From Enterobacter oligotrophicus (GTDB lineage Bacteria > Pseudomonadota > Gammaproteobacteria > Enterobacterales > Enterobacteriaceae), in the NCBI RefSeq assembly GCF_009176645.1, contig NZ_AP019007.1:3658001-3722000 (forward strand): a stretch of 64,000 nucleotides of DNA, read 5' to 3'. Shown here piece after piece: positions 19,685 through 27,760 of this stretch. Below the pieces are notes generated by a model. It saw only the letters and a list, made by a program, of their open reading frames with translations. It searched no databases and was not told the origin of the DNA. Position 1 is the first letter of the stretch. Each line of letters starts with the position of its first letter. The translations under genes and the position numbers were made by a program.

Positions 19685-20083
19685 CTAAAAATTCGACATG
19701 ATGAAACCAACAATCCCGCCAACAAGGCAGCCCACCGCAATTTCAGGTAGGCTATGCCCAACCCTCTCACGCAGACCAGATTGATTTATCTTGTTGATGG
19801 CCTTCGCGTGCTTCTCCACCTGCTTGCGTAGACTTTTCGCATCAAGCAATACGATGTACGCCAGAGTCACAGCAACACCAAATGCCGGATTATCAATCCC
19901 ATTTCTAAACCCAATCAGCGAAACCATACTGAATACGATCGCCGAGTGGTTACTTGGCATTCCGCCATAACCTATCAATGAAAAGGCCAGCTTGCCTTCT
20001 CTGATGCTGTTCACCAGAAACTTAGTAACGCCAGTAACAAACCATGCAACGAAAGGCGTTGCCAGATACACAAAGCTCATCAT
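19685..20083 (-). CDS. Divergent PAP2-family (DUF212/YuiD-like) membrane phosphatase
   Basis: A 132-residue membrane protein with about four hydrophobic segments. The block GGMPSNHSAIVFS (residues 41-53) and the later DAKSLRKQVEKHA are the hallmarks of the divergent PAP2 family, relatives of lipid-phosphate phosphatases. It starts seven bases after the stop of the prenyltransferase gene upstream, so the two are one transcriptional unit. In mycobacteria a PAP2-type enzyme is proposed to remove the 5-phosphate from decaprenyl-phosphoryl-5-phosphoribose; the same role here is inferred from context. Catalytic activity of DUF212 proteins is not well established. Confidence 0.75.
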   Translation of the reverse strand: MMSFVYLATPFVAWFVTGVTKFLVNSIREGKLAFSLIGYGGMPSNHSAIVFSMVSLIGFRNGIDNPAFGVAVTLAYIVLLDAKSLRKQVEKHAKAINKINQSGLRERVGHSLPEIAVGCLVGGIVGFIMSNF

Positions 20084-20089
20084 TTTCCC

Positions 20090-20962
20090 TTAAGGCATAA
20101 GCACATAAACACAGGTACTAATCCACGCCAGAATTGTAAGTATTAGCGGGTAATCTGAAAGAAGAGAGTCTGTGGGAGACTCACCGCCATCAAGTGAATC
20201 AACGTTATACCAGTAGCGGAAGAGACCGAAAAGAACCAATGGAATTGTGATTGTCATTTCCGGTTTCTCTGAGATCACATACAGGCTATAGAAAACCAGA
20301 GCGCCAGTTGCGGACATTTCAGAGTACCGAGACACAAGCTGAACGGAGTATTTACCAAGGACATTCCTGGACTCCTTTCCACTCTTTAAAAGCTCCTGTC
20401 GGCGCTTGATGGATGCAAGGTAAAGAGCCAGACACAGTGTTGTGATGAACATCCACTGAGAAAGGCTGACACCTATAGCCATAGCTCCAGCCATAGTCCT
20501 TAGCACAAAGCCTATAGCAATGCAGAATATATCTACTACCGGTATGTGTTTCAACTTATATGAGTAGGCAACGTTAAGACCGATATAGCCAATGACGACT
20601 ACGGCTACATTGCTGTACACGGCCAAAGCCAAAGCCAGGACTGTATACAGAATAGCAAGCAAAGCCCATGCCTGAGCATTAGAAACGGCACCTGATGCAA
20701 TAGGGCGCTTCATTCTCTTCTTCGGATGAGCCCTGTCTTTCTCAACGTCATTGATATCGTTTAAGACGTAAACAGCGGAGGATGCAGCGCAAAATATCAA
20801 CATTGCAATAACGGAATGAAGAATCGAATCGGCATTCATGAACTGGCTTGAAAATAGCAATGGAGCCATAACAAACAAGTTTTTTACCCACTGCTTTGGT
20901 CTGAGCAATTTAATCAGCCCGGCAGGCAAAGAGTTCCTTTCAGATACTGTATATTCAGTCAT
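20090..20962 (-). CDS. UbiA-family polyprenyl-phosphate phosphoribosyltransferase
   Basis: A 290-residue inner-membrane enzyme with about eight or nine helices. It carries the UbiA Mg-pyrophosphate motif NDxxDxxxD (Asn68, Asp69, Asp72, Asp76) followed by HPKKRMKRPIASG, and the second conserved region YSYKLKHIPVVD. This combination is that of 5-phosphoribose:polyprenyl-phosphate transferases (Rv3806c type), which join PRPP to the lipid carrier, rather than of quinone or haem prenyltransferases. It heads a minus-strand pair with the DUF212 gene and is divergent from the SMR/GT-C pair. Substrate is inferred by family. Confidence 0.8.
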   Translation of the reverse strand: MTEYTVSERNSLPAGLIKLLRPKQWVKNLFVMAPLLFSSQFMNADSILHSVIAMLIFCAASSAVYVLNDINDVEKDRAHPKKRMKRPIASGAVSNAQAWALLAILYTVLALALAVYSNVAVVVIGYIGLNVAYSYKLKHIPVVDIFCIAIGFVLRTMAGAMAIGVSLSQWMFITTLCLALYLASIKRRQELLKSGKESRNVLGKYSVQLVSRYSEMSATGALVFYSLYVISEKPEMTITIPLVLFGLFRYWYNVDSLDGGESPTDSLLSDYPLILTILAWISTCVYVLMP

Positions 20963-21038
20963 GTGTTTTTAAGTAAATGGTAATGAAGTTGCCCGGATGA
21001 TAGCATGTCTGCAAAATCATGTCTTTATCGGTGGGTAA

Positions 21039-21368
21039 ATGGGGATTATCTATATTATAATCAGCGGCTTATGTAGCGCATTGGCTGGGGCTATGTTAAA
21101 ACTAGGGGCGCACAGAAAGCCATATGTAAGCCTGTTTGATTTTTGGCCGCATGCATCTGCAGTGGGATTTTATTTTGTGGGTTTTGTATTCTATTTTCTC
21201 GCACTATCAAGAATGAGCCTTACCATTGCATATCCGATCATGGTTTCCAGCGCCATTCTGTTTGTGATGTTTATGGGAACGATATGGTTTGCTGAGCCAA
21301 TTACAACAACGAAAATTGTTGGTGCGGCAATAATTATCCTCGGTGTATTTGTTGTTAATATGGCATGA
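21039..21368 (+). CDS. Small four-helix SMR/EamA-type membrane protein
   Basis: A 109-residue protein with four hydrophobic segments of the small-multidrug-resistance fold (IAYPIMVSSAILFVMFMGTI; ITTTKIVGAAIIILGVFVVN). Proteins of this size beside lipid-linked sugar enzymes, such as ArnE/ArnF, are thought to flip undecaprenyl-phosphate sugars. Its stop overlaps the start of the glycosyltransferase gene by four bases (ATGA). I therefore favour a flippase for a lipid-linked pentose over a drug exporter; this is inference from context. Confidence 0.72.
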   Translation: MGIIYIIISGLCSALAGAMLKLGAHRKPYVSLFDFWPHASAVGFYFVGFVFYFLALSRMSLTIAYPIMVSSAILFVMFMGTIWFAEPITTTKIVGAAIIILGVFVVNMA

Positions 21369-22960
21369 GGTGTTTTGTGCAAAAGGAACTTCAAAACAAG
21401 TGGGCATTAAGTAGTTTTTATATCCTCCTGTTTTTCATAATTGTAAGTCTAGCATCTATAGCAAAACAGCTATTAATGCATTACCAAGTTATTGGAGGGG
21501 GTAACTCTGTTTTCATTCTCTCCTTGGTCATTGCTGCGGCCATCACTTTTGTTTCAGCCAGAAAGGCTAACGCATGGATTTTGCTGCCACTTTTGATGAT
21601 CGGGATTTCTCTGCTTCAAGCCTCTATATATCCAGATCATAGTTGGGATGGGTTGGCGTATCATCAGAAGGCAGCATGGTACCTCATGCATAGTGGAAAC
21701 CTTCTGTTTGATGGTGATGCTGGAAACTTCTGGATTGCGCTATATCCAAAATCAACGTGGTACTTTGCTGGTGAGGCAGGATTGCAGTTTGGTAGCCTTG
21801 CTTACGGCAGCGCCTATCAGCTTATGATCGGATTTTCTGCGTATGCATACACAATCTATTTCTTCGGAAAGAACGGATACTCATTAGTTGCAGGCCATAT
21901 CTTCGCGGTATTGAGTTTGCTTAGTCCAATATTCATAGCGCAGTCTTTCAGTTATTACGTTGACGCCACGATGGGATTTCTGGCACTCCTGATGATGCTG
22001 TCATCACTCGAATATGGAAATACGAGGCACTGGTTTGATGCTGCTGTATTGATCATGGCATCCATCATAATCGTTAATATAAAGTTCTCTGGCTTCCTTT
22101 ACGTTGGAGTTTGCTTCTTAATTCTGGGCCTGAGAAGCCTTCCCAGAGTGAAGGAAACAGTAACGGTCTGTGTAATTTTTATAGCTTTCCTCATTGCTGG
22201 CGTGGGTGTGATTGGCGCTAACCCATACGTTAAGAACTTAGTCTCAGGAAAGCATATATTTTATCCATTGTTTGGGGAGAGTAAGAAAGACATCATCACT
22301 TTTGCACAGCCTCCTTCTTTTCATGACATGAATCGTTTTGAAAAGCTGGCAGTGGCTACGTTCTCTCAGAGTGAGAACATAAACGAGGCATCCAAAAGGG
22401 ATCCTCAACTAAAAGTGCCTGGAATTATAAGTGCTAACGAGTTAAGCCAATTATCCTTTGAAGATTTGCGAATTGCAGGATTTGGTCCGCTTTATTCTTT
22501 TGCACTTATATTAGCTTTTGGATTCATCATCTACCGCAGAGGTATAGATCGGAACTGTCTTATACTTCTTGGAATGATTGGACTGAGTACCATTCTTAAC
22601 CCAGAGGCATGGTGGGCGAGATATGCACCGCACCTGTATACGATACTTCTTCTTCCACTAATAAGCATCAAAAAAGATGAAGATGGGTTGGGGAAAGTAT
22701 TCATAGGAGCAATCATTGGTGTCGTTATCGTGAACGCACTGATGATGGCAAAGGCAAGATATGAAACATCAAGCTCATTTAATGCTGGTCTCAACTGGAT
22801 TTCAGGGAGTTGCAAGGACAAGACACTGCACCTCTCACCATTCAATACCTTCCTTATAGAGCCAATGGCTCAGAGAGGTGGTGAGAAATACTTCATCGAC
22901 GATAAACCATCAGGCGATGCAAAAGACTACAGGCGTAAATTTTACTACTGGTGTGAATGA
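21365..22960 (+). CDS. GT-C type membrane glycosyltransferase
   Basis: A 531-residue polytopic protein with about eleven hydrophobic segments and a C-terminal soluble part. The first periplasmic loop has acidic residues Asp91 and Asp95 in YPDHSWDGLAYHQK, the placement expected for catalytic residues of GT-C enzymes, which use polyprenyl-phosphate sugars as donors. It is translationally coupled to the small flippase-like gene. Together with the divergent prenyl-phosphate phosphoribosyltransferase it would move a pentose onto a periplasmic acceptor, most likely O-antigen. No family with a known acceptor was recognised. Confidence 0.72.
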   Translation: MRCFVQKELQNKWALSSFYILLFFIIVSLASIAKQLLMHYQVIGGGNSVFILSLVIAAAITFVSARKANAWILLPLLMIGISLLQASIYPDHSWDGLAYHQKAAWYLMHSGNLLFDGDAGNFWIALYPKSTWYFAGEAGLQFGSLAYGSAYQLMIGFSAYAYTIYFFGKNGYSLVAGHIFAVLSLLSPIFIAQSFSYYVDATMGFLALLMMLSSLEYGNTRHWFDAAVLIMASIIIVNIKFSGFLYVGVCFLILGLRSLPRVKETVTVCVIFIAFLIAGVGVIGANPYVKNLVSGKHIFYPLFGESKKDIITFAQPPSFHDMNRFEKLAVATFSQSENINEASKRDPQLKVPGIISANELSQLSFEDLRIAGFGPLYSFALILAFGFIIYRRGIDRNCLILLGMIGLSTILNPEAWWARYAPHLYTILLLPLISIKKDEDGLGKVFIGAIIGVVIVNALMMAKARYETSSSFNAGLNWISGSCKDKTLHLSPFNTFLIEPMAQRGGEKYFIDDKPSGDAKDYRRKFYYWCE

Positions 22961-23459
22961 GTTAGAGACCCGCTCCGGCGGGTCTTCTTATTTCATTAGT
23001 TGAGCTATCAGCTCGCAACCTTATGCGGTGCGAGTAGAGGTGCCAAGACGGCTTACTGAAATATCGAATTGTGGTGCATTGAGTTTAATGGTACACCTAT
23101 AGCACCTGCTATTTGTTCTTACGAACGCCGATACTATCGCTTAATTCTACTGAACAGATCTTTTACTACCTTCCAGTCCATTTGTGACCATATTTATATT
23201 CCGATTAAGTCGATAATTTTTGTGTCTTGAACTGAGCAGAGAAAATTAAAAAGTAAAGATAAAAGGCATACCATAACAATGAACCCTACTAAGGAAGTGA
23301 TTATTTTTAACATGGCATCAACCATCAACACACGCAAACAAACCAGCCAATTGATACACTTATGGCGAACAGATCAAGATGATGTGAATGATGTCATTGT
23401 AAGAGAATGATTTATGTGGTAAAAACATAAAAATCACCAAAATCTTTCGGAAATTTTTA
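22961..23459. other. Phage-like gene-free region
   Basis: About 500 bp after the glycosyltransferase contains the terminator hairpin and then AT-rich sequence. A 32-codon frame starts at 23312 (MASTINTRKQ) but has no recognisable relatives and no clear ribosome site. The last part must hold the promoter of the acyltransferase gene. Confidence 0.45.
22966..22990 (+). terminator. Rho-independent terminator after the glycosyltransferase
   Basis: AGACCCGC and GCGGGTCT form an eight-bp stem around a TCCG tetraloop, followed by TCTTATTTC. It begins six bases past the stop codon and closes the SMR/GT-C unit. Confidence 0.8.
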
Positions 23460-24521
23460 ATGCGCAACAATGTTGTAGACTACTACCGCGCTTTAGCTGT
23501 AACGTTGGTCACTGTATACCATATTCAGATGGGGCTTGGGAAAGATACCTTTGATTTAAATTACGGATTTAACCTATTCGCCCCATTGGGTAATGGTTGG
23601 ATTGGTGTGGGTATATTTTTCATTCTCTCTGGTTACTGCATGGGGATGTCAACGGCGCGCGATCTTACCAATGGTGTCACTATTTTTAAATCACTTCGGT
23701 ATTTAATGAAACGCTTCCTTCGTATCGCGCCTGCATATTATTTCTCGATGCTGGTCTGGTTCGTTTTTATTAATTATTTTTCCATTATAAAAAAACCAAC
23801 AGATCTCATTGATATAATTACCCATTCCATATTCATTCATAATCTGATACCAGAAACCATTTACACCATTAATGGTGTCTACTGGTCCATTGGCGTAGAA
23901 ATGCAATTCTATGTCTTACTCCCGGTAATTATTGCTCTGGCCACAACGCTAAGCAAGCGAGTTATATTGCTAGCGCTCTGCGTTGTCACAACCATAGCAA
24001 CTTACTACTCAGACCTGAGCCATGCTTATAAAATTGGGTTAGCTAATTATCTTACACTCTTCGTGTTGGGATGGATGTTTTATGAATACAGGCATCAGAT
24101 TCATTACTTCTTAAAAAAAAATAATCTTGGGCTGGCGTGTCTTTTAATCGCTGTAACTATGATGTTTTACAAGGGGAACAGTTACAGTAACTCAGAAAAA
24201 ATTTTTGAACTTATAGTTTCTGTTTTCTTTGGATTAAGCATGATCAATTTCGCGGTTGATGGGAAGTTCGCAAAAACGTCATACATAAATGAGTTAGTAG
24301 CCTTAGTCGGAAGAGCATCATTCAGCATATATTTGTATAACTATATATTCTATGCTGTTAAGCCAGTACAATATAATTTGATTGCGGGTCTTGTACTACT
24401 AATCACAGTAATTGCGTTCGGTATACTCATGTACCAGATTGTGGAAGTACAAACGGAAAAAATCAGGAAAAGAATTTTCTCCCGAAAAGCTCAAAATGAT
24501 CACGTGGGACAAGTTGCTTGA
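23460..24521 (+). CDS. Acyltransferase-3 family membrane protein
   Basis: A 353-residue protein with about ten hydrophobic segments of the acyltransferase-3 (OafA/NodX) family. The catalytic-type histidine is His21 (VTVYHIQMG), followed by the family motifs FFILSGY and RFLRIAPAYYF. Members acetylate O-antigen or other periplasmic sugars from an acyl-CoA-derived donor. It lacks the extra SGNH domain found in some O-antigen acetylases. It is convergent with a second acyltransferase and shares a terminator with it. Confidence 0.85.
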   Translation: MRNNVVDYYRALAVTLVTVYHIQMGLGKDTFDLNYGFNLFAPLGNGWIGVGIFFILSGYCMGMSTARDLTNGVTIFKSLRYLMKRFLRIAPAYYFSMLVWFVFINYFSIIKKPTDLIDIITHSIFIHNLIPETIYTINGVYWSIGVEMQFYVLLPVIIALATTLSKRVILLALCVVTTIATYYSDLSHAYKIGLANYLTLFVLGWMFYEYRHQIHYFLKKNNLGLACLLIAVTMMFYKGNSYSNSEKIFELIVSVFFGLSMINFAVDGKFAKTSYINELVALVGRASFSIYLYNYIFYAVKPVQYNLIAGLVLLITVIAFGILMYQIVEVQTEKIRKRIFSRKAQNDHVGQVA

Positions 24522-24527
24522 ATCCAA

Positions 24528-24556
24528 AAGAAACCCCACTAAGGTGGGGGTTCTTT
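24528..24556. terminator. Bidirectional terminator between the two acyltransferases
   Basis: AAGAAACCCCAC and GTGGGGGTTCTTT form a strong hairpin with a four-base loop in the 36-bp gap between the convergent genes, with T-rich ends in both directions. Confidence 0.85.
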
Positions 24557-24557
24557 A

Positions 24558-25556
24558 TCAAAGACATCTAACTTTATCCCGAATTTTGTTTATTCTTTTT
24601 TCAAATGCATGTGCAATAAAACAAGCGAAAAATGTAGTGATTGTTCCTGCTATCAATAGCACGAAACTCCGCGCTTCAATATCTGTAATTTTGAAAATAA
24701 TATAACCAATAGGCAAGTGAAGAAGGTAAAATGGATAAGAATAATCACCCAATAATCTTGAAGTATTGCTTTGCTTCATATTAAATAATTTATAAACTAT
24801 TATTGCGCTAGATAGTATGTTTATATAGAAGAATAAGGCTGACATTATTTTCAGTTGCGTTGTTGAAGGACCATTTAAGAACCAGATAAAAGTAAAAGCG
24901 TAACATATCATAAGAGCAGCAACCGAAGAAACAAAGGCCTTGTTTGAACTGGCCCAGTTCAATAAATAGGTTCGGAAGTAGCATCCAACAGAAAACCCGA
25001 GGGAACCAGCTATTATTGTGCCGTAACGATCATCCCACCCTAAGAGCGATTTCTGAGAAATGATTAATACTGTAAGATGATAGCCTATAGATACTGTCAG
25101 CCAAAGTGAGATAAATTTCTTTCCCATCTTTACAGCGAATGGAATAAAAGCGTAAAAAAATAACTCAACGAATAAAGTCCACGATGGCGGTATAGTCCTT
25201 TCTTTTACATCAAAATCCATTCCGATTAATGTTGAGTTCATCAACCAACTTTTTATGGTTGAGGGTAGAGATAAATTTGAGTCGAAAGCCTTGATGTTAT
25301 CAACACCTAAAATATATAGCGATGCAATGGTAAAAATGAAAACCAAGAGATACATCGGGTAGATTCTAAGGATTCTATTAATCGCATATTTATAAACACC
25401 TATTGGTGATGTGCCATATTTGCCCATGACTATTTCAGTCATTAAATAGCCACTAAGAATGTAAAATGAAAAAACAGCATATCTGCCGATTCCACCAATA
25501 ATCCATAGATGATTTGCACATACTAATAATGCAAGGAGAAACCTGAAATATCCCAC
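24558..25556 (-). CDS. Acyltransferase-3 family membrane protein
   Basis: A 332-residue polytopic protein of the acyltransferase-3 family, distinct from its convergent neighbour. The family histidine is His16 (LLVCANHLW), followed by FSFYILSGYLMTE and RILRIYPMY. It starts twelve bases after a 65-residue membrane protein gene on the same strand, so the two are probably one operon. The likely role is acylation of a surface or periplasmic glycan, with the acceptor unknown. Confidence 0.83.
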   Translation of the reverse strand: MGYFRFLLALLVCANHLWIIGGIGRYAVFSFYILSGYLMTEIVMGKYGTSPIGVYKYAINRILRIYPMYLLVFIFTIASLYILGVDNIKAFDSNLSLPSTIKSWLMNSTLIGMDFDVKERTIPPSWTLFVELFFYAFIPFAVKMGKKFISLWLTVSIGYHLTVLIISQKSLLGWDDRYGTIIAGSLGFSVGCYFRTYLLNWASSNKAFVSSVAALMICYAFTFIWFLNGPSTTQLKIMSALFFYINILSSAIIVYKLFNMKQSNTSRLLGDYSYPFYLLHLPIGYIIFKITDIEARSFVLLIAGTITTFFACFIAHAFEKRINKIRDKVRCL

Positions 25557-25567
25557 GTCGCATCCTT

Positions 25568-25753
25568 TTATTTAACTTTATTAATTGTGTTAATAACTCT
25601 TGTTTTCAACCAGTCATTCCATTCAATGTGTAACCAAACGACAATAATGATAGTGTTAGCTAATATAGTTAACTGATTTTTATCCCAACCCGTTATCAGC
25701 GCTACAATGGTGAGAGTTCCGAGTATTCTGATTAGTATTTTTTTAAAAGTCAT
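25568..25753 (-). CDS. Small membrane protein upstream of acyltransferase
   Basis: A 61-residue protein (65 if the GTG at 25765 is used) with two hydrophobic segments, ILIRILGTLTIVALI and ILANTIIIVVWLHI, joined by a short loop WDKNQ. I do not recognise it. Its only context is the acyltransferase gene twelve bases downstream, which suggests a small partner or stabiliser of that enzyme. Neither start has a strong ribosome site; the ATG was chosen because it is the standard codon. Confidence 0.5.
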   Translation of the reverse strand: MTFKKILIRILGTLTIVALITGWDKNQLTILANTIIIVVWLHIEWNDWLKTRVINTINKVK

Positions 25754-25945
25754 GGTTAACCACACATAGGAGACATTACACCATCATACCCAAACATGGA
25801 GGAATATGTTACTGAAAAGTTGTATGTGGCCACTGTTGCCATAACTCGAAATTTAAAGGTAGTAAGCTCTAAGATCCTTGCCTAATCTTCAGACTTAAAA
25901 AAACTGTGTGCATATACAGTCAGTGATTCAGTGAGGATATCATTA

Positions 25946-26482
25946 ATGCCTCGTCAGTCAGACATACACGCTGCCTTTGTTGCGGCTATACAACTAAACT
26001 CCAGGGGCTATCGCTACCTGAGCACTGACAGCTTCATTGAGAAGTTGCGGGAGTTCAATTGGCACTTTACCCGGTCCAATGCAAACTCATGGACAGAGCA
26101 CTATCGGCCAGATTTCATTGATAAGACGCGACAATCACTAATGGATCTTGCGCAACATGGGGACGGTTCACTGATGGGCTTTTCTTCACCTGCTGCTGAC
26201 TTCCAGGAACAACGCATATCACTCGATCAGCGACTTATTCAAAAATCAGCCGCCACGTACTTTATGCTCGCTGTGGAGACTATTTACCGCTGCGGCATTA
26301 TGAAAGATGCTCTTCTTGTCGTTGATGCGCCACTTACGTCATGCTACGACTCGCTGCTTATCTGCGAATCGGAAGGTGCATTCAATGTAAAACGGTACAG
26401 AACTCAGACTAGATCGCATCTGGAAAATGTGTCCAGGAATGAAAAAGGAAAGTTTGCCTGGGAAGGATTATGGAGAGGCTAG
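25946..26482 (+). CDS. UmuD-like S24 protein lacking the catalytic serine
   Basis: A 178-residue protein. Residues from about 78 follow the UmuD/LexA cleavage domain: GFSSPAADFQEQRISLDQRL, then ATYFMLAVETIYRCGI and ALLVVDAPLT, then FNVKRYRT with the general-base Lys. The UmuD motif GDSM that bears the catalytic Ser is replaced by VETIY and is one residue shorter, so self-cleavage is not expected. The N-terminal 60 residues are a separate domain (SDIHAAFVAAIQLNSRGYRY) that I do not recognise. The C-terminal end departs from UmuD-like proteins and may be frameshifted. It is the last gene inside the island and may be decaying. Confidence 0.65.
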   Translation: MPRQSDIHAAFVAAIQLNSRGYRYLSTDSFIEKLREFNWHFTRSNANSWTEHYRPDFIDKTRQSLMDLAQHGDGSLMGFSSPAADFQEQRISLDQRLIQKSAATYFMLAVETIYRCGIMKDALLVVDAPLTSCYDSLLICESEGAFNVKRYRTQTRSHLENVSRNEKGKFAWEGLWRG

Positions 26483-26934
26483 ACCGATATTTGGGATGAG
26501 CACATACATCACCAACGATGCGTGCACGGGCGAGTTTGATGACTGCTCGGTGTTGTGAGGGAAAACGGCATAGTTATGCTCAGTAGATGGCTGTGCATTA
26601 TCTGTGTCACAGATGTGTCATGCATGGATGCACCATAACGCAGTGGATAATCATGTGACGACACGTAATGACACAAGTCCGGCGCGAGCGCGGAAAAAAC
26701 GATGCTAATACAGTCCGTTAAATACTGCTCTACGTTCTTCTAAGCCGTAAGCCGTAAGCCGTAAGCCGTAGGTCGTAGGTTCGAATCCTACAGGGCGCCA
26801 TCTTTATATTTTCTAACGTCCCGCAAAGCCTGCTAAATCCAGCTAATACATGCTTTTCAACTGAGGGCATGTCTCTGGCGGCGGAAGAGGAAAGGTGAAT
26901 CAGGCCCGCTACAGCACAATGCGGGCTTCAGTTG
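26483..26934. other. Island right end and att region without a gene
   Basis: About 450 bp with no supported gene. It contains prophage-like spacer, then the partial tRNA repeat (attR), then backbone sequence up to the end of the immunity-like gene. Confidence 0.5.
26737..26797 (+). repeat. Right attachment site with 7-bp tandem expansion
   Basis: This is a copy of the tRNA-Arg 3' part (anticodon loop to acceptor stem) in the same direction as the tRNA. It is 61 bp instead of 40 bp because the heptamer TAAGCCG (or GCCGTAA) occurs four times rather than once. It cannot fold as a tRNA and lacks the 5' half. It marks the right end of the island. Confidence 0.87.
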
Positions 26935-27384
26935 CTAGAATTCTCGCGATAAGGTCAGATACCCGTTGAACCGTACCGAGCATTCATTATCATTTGTAAA
27001 AGCTGACGAAATGAATTCATCAAGTTTGCCGTTTTTATCCGTAAACGTGTATTTTGCTGTTACAGTCAGTACATGGTTGTCGTGATAAATACGGTAGTAA
27101 TCGCGCTCTGAAAGTCTTATATCAGCTGGTTTTTTTAAGTCAGCCTTACTGTCAGCAATCGCAAGTTTTCGGGCAAATACATCAGATACTGGCGCAATAC
27201 TCAGCACTTCAACGGCGGTCTTATCGTGCTGGATTGTGGTCAGGTCAATACCCAGATCATTCTTTATGCTGGTAAGGAGCATCCCTTCGACATAATGCTC
27301 AGGTGCTGCACACTCGCTATCCGGAACTGCTGCTATTACACATACTGGCATGAAGATAATAGCCAGTGCATATGTGCGGATCAT
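26935..27384 (-). CDS. Exported protein, candidate immunity to the Tlde1-like effector
   Basis: A 149-residue protein with a signal peptide (MIRTYALAIIFMPVCVIAAV) and two mature cysteines (SEC near the N-terminus and NDNEC near the C-terminus) that could form a disulfide in the periplasm. Its start overlaps the effector stop by four bases (ATGA), the usual arrangement of a toxin and its immunity gene. Since the effector is expected to attack peptidoglycan in the periplasm, a periplasmic immunity protein fits. The immunity role is inferred from position; I do not recognise the sequence with certainty. Confidence 0.65.
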   Translation of the reverse strand: MIRTYALAIIFMPVCVIAAVPDSECAAPEHYVEGMLLTSIKNDLGIDLTTIQHDKTAVEVLSIAPVSDVFARKLAIADSKADLKKPADIRLSERDYYRIYHDNHVLTVTAKYTFTDKNGKLDEFISSAFTNDNECSVRFNGYLTLSREF

Positions 27385-27749
27385 CGAACAACCTCCAGCA
27401 ATGCACCTGTATCCTTACTTACAAGCAGGCGGGTCGAATGACTCATAATGATACAACCTTCTGAGGCAAATCCGGTAATACCAACACGCTTATCACCGTG
27501 CATTCGGAAGGTATGCATATCGCGTGCGTAGGTATTTCCACTAATATGTTTCAGGGTAATAGTCAGCGGCCCTTTGCTGGTGCCAGAGCTGCCAATTTTC
27601 CATGTTCCGCGCGGGATTGGCCCCATACCTCGCACGTGCTCGCGGTCAGGGTTATTTTTATTGGTAAGAACGCCGGAGTAACCTGTTTCAACGAGTTTTC
27701 CATTTTTGAACAGTTCACCGGTGCTTTGTTTATAAAGCCATTTAGCCAT
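27381..27749 (-). CDS. Tlde1-like L,D-transpeptidase-fold T6SS effector (DUF2778)
   Basis: A 122-residue protein without signal peptide. The block GMGPIPRGTWKIG (41-53) is typical of DUF2778 proteins, and His84 (MHGD) together with SEGC (Ser96-Cys99) forms the His/Cys signature of the L,D-transpeptidase active site. Tlde1 proteins of Salmonella belong to this group: they are delivered by type VI secretion and damage peptidoglycan tetrapeptides. The gene lies 11 bp downstream of an hcp-derived gene and overlaps the putative immunity gene. No other T6SS genes are in the window. Confidence 0.8.
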   Translation of the reverse strand: MAKWLYKQSTGELFKNGKLVETGYSGVLTNKNNPDREHVRGMGPIPRGTWKIGSSGTSKGPLTITLKHISGNTYARDMHTFRMHGDKRVGITGFASEGCIIMSHSTRLLVSKDTGALLEVVR

Positions 27750-27760
27750 TAGTGATCTCC

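Larger units (their letters stand above)
16841..26797. mobile_element. Collapsed prophage / genomic island in tRNA-Arg(UCU)
   Basis: The element is bounded by direct repeats of the tRNA 3' part. It contains an integrase tail, an early-gene fragment, decayed tail fibre and tailspike pieces, glycan-modification genes, two acyltransferases and a UmuD-like gene. It lacks a complete integrase, replication genes and structural genes, so it is not mobile by itself. Base composition of the cargo (21.0-25.8 kb) is clearly more AT-rich than the flanking backbone. Confidence 0.82.

Noticed and set aside
26741..26772. Tandem heptamers as a CRISPR or integron-like array
   Set aside because: Repeat unit is 7 bp with no spacers and lies within the tRNA-derived sequence; it is a short tandem expansion.
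26737..26800. A second tRNA-Arg gene at the right end
   Set aside because: Only the 3' part is present, with a 21-bp insertion in the anticodon arm; it cannot fold as a tRNA.
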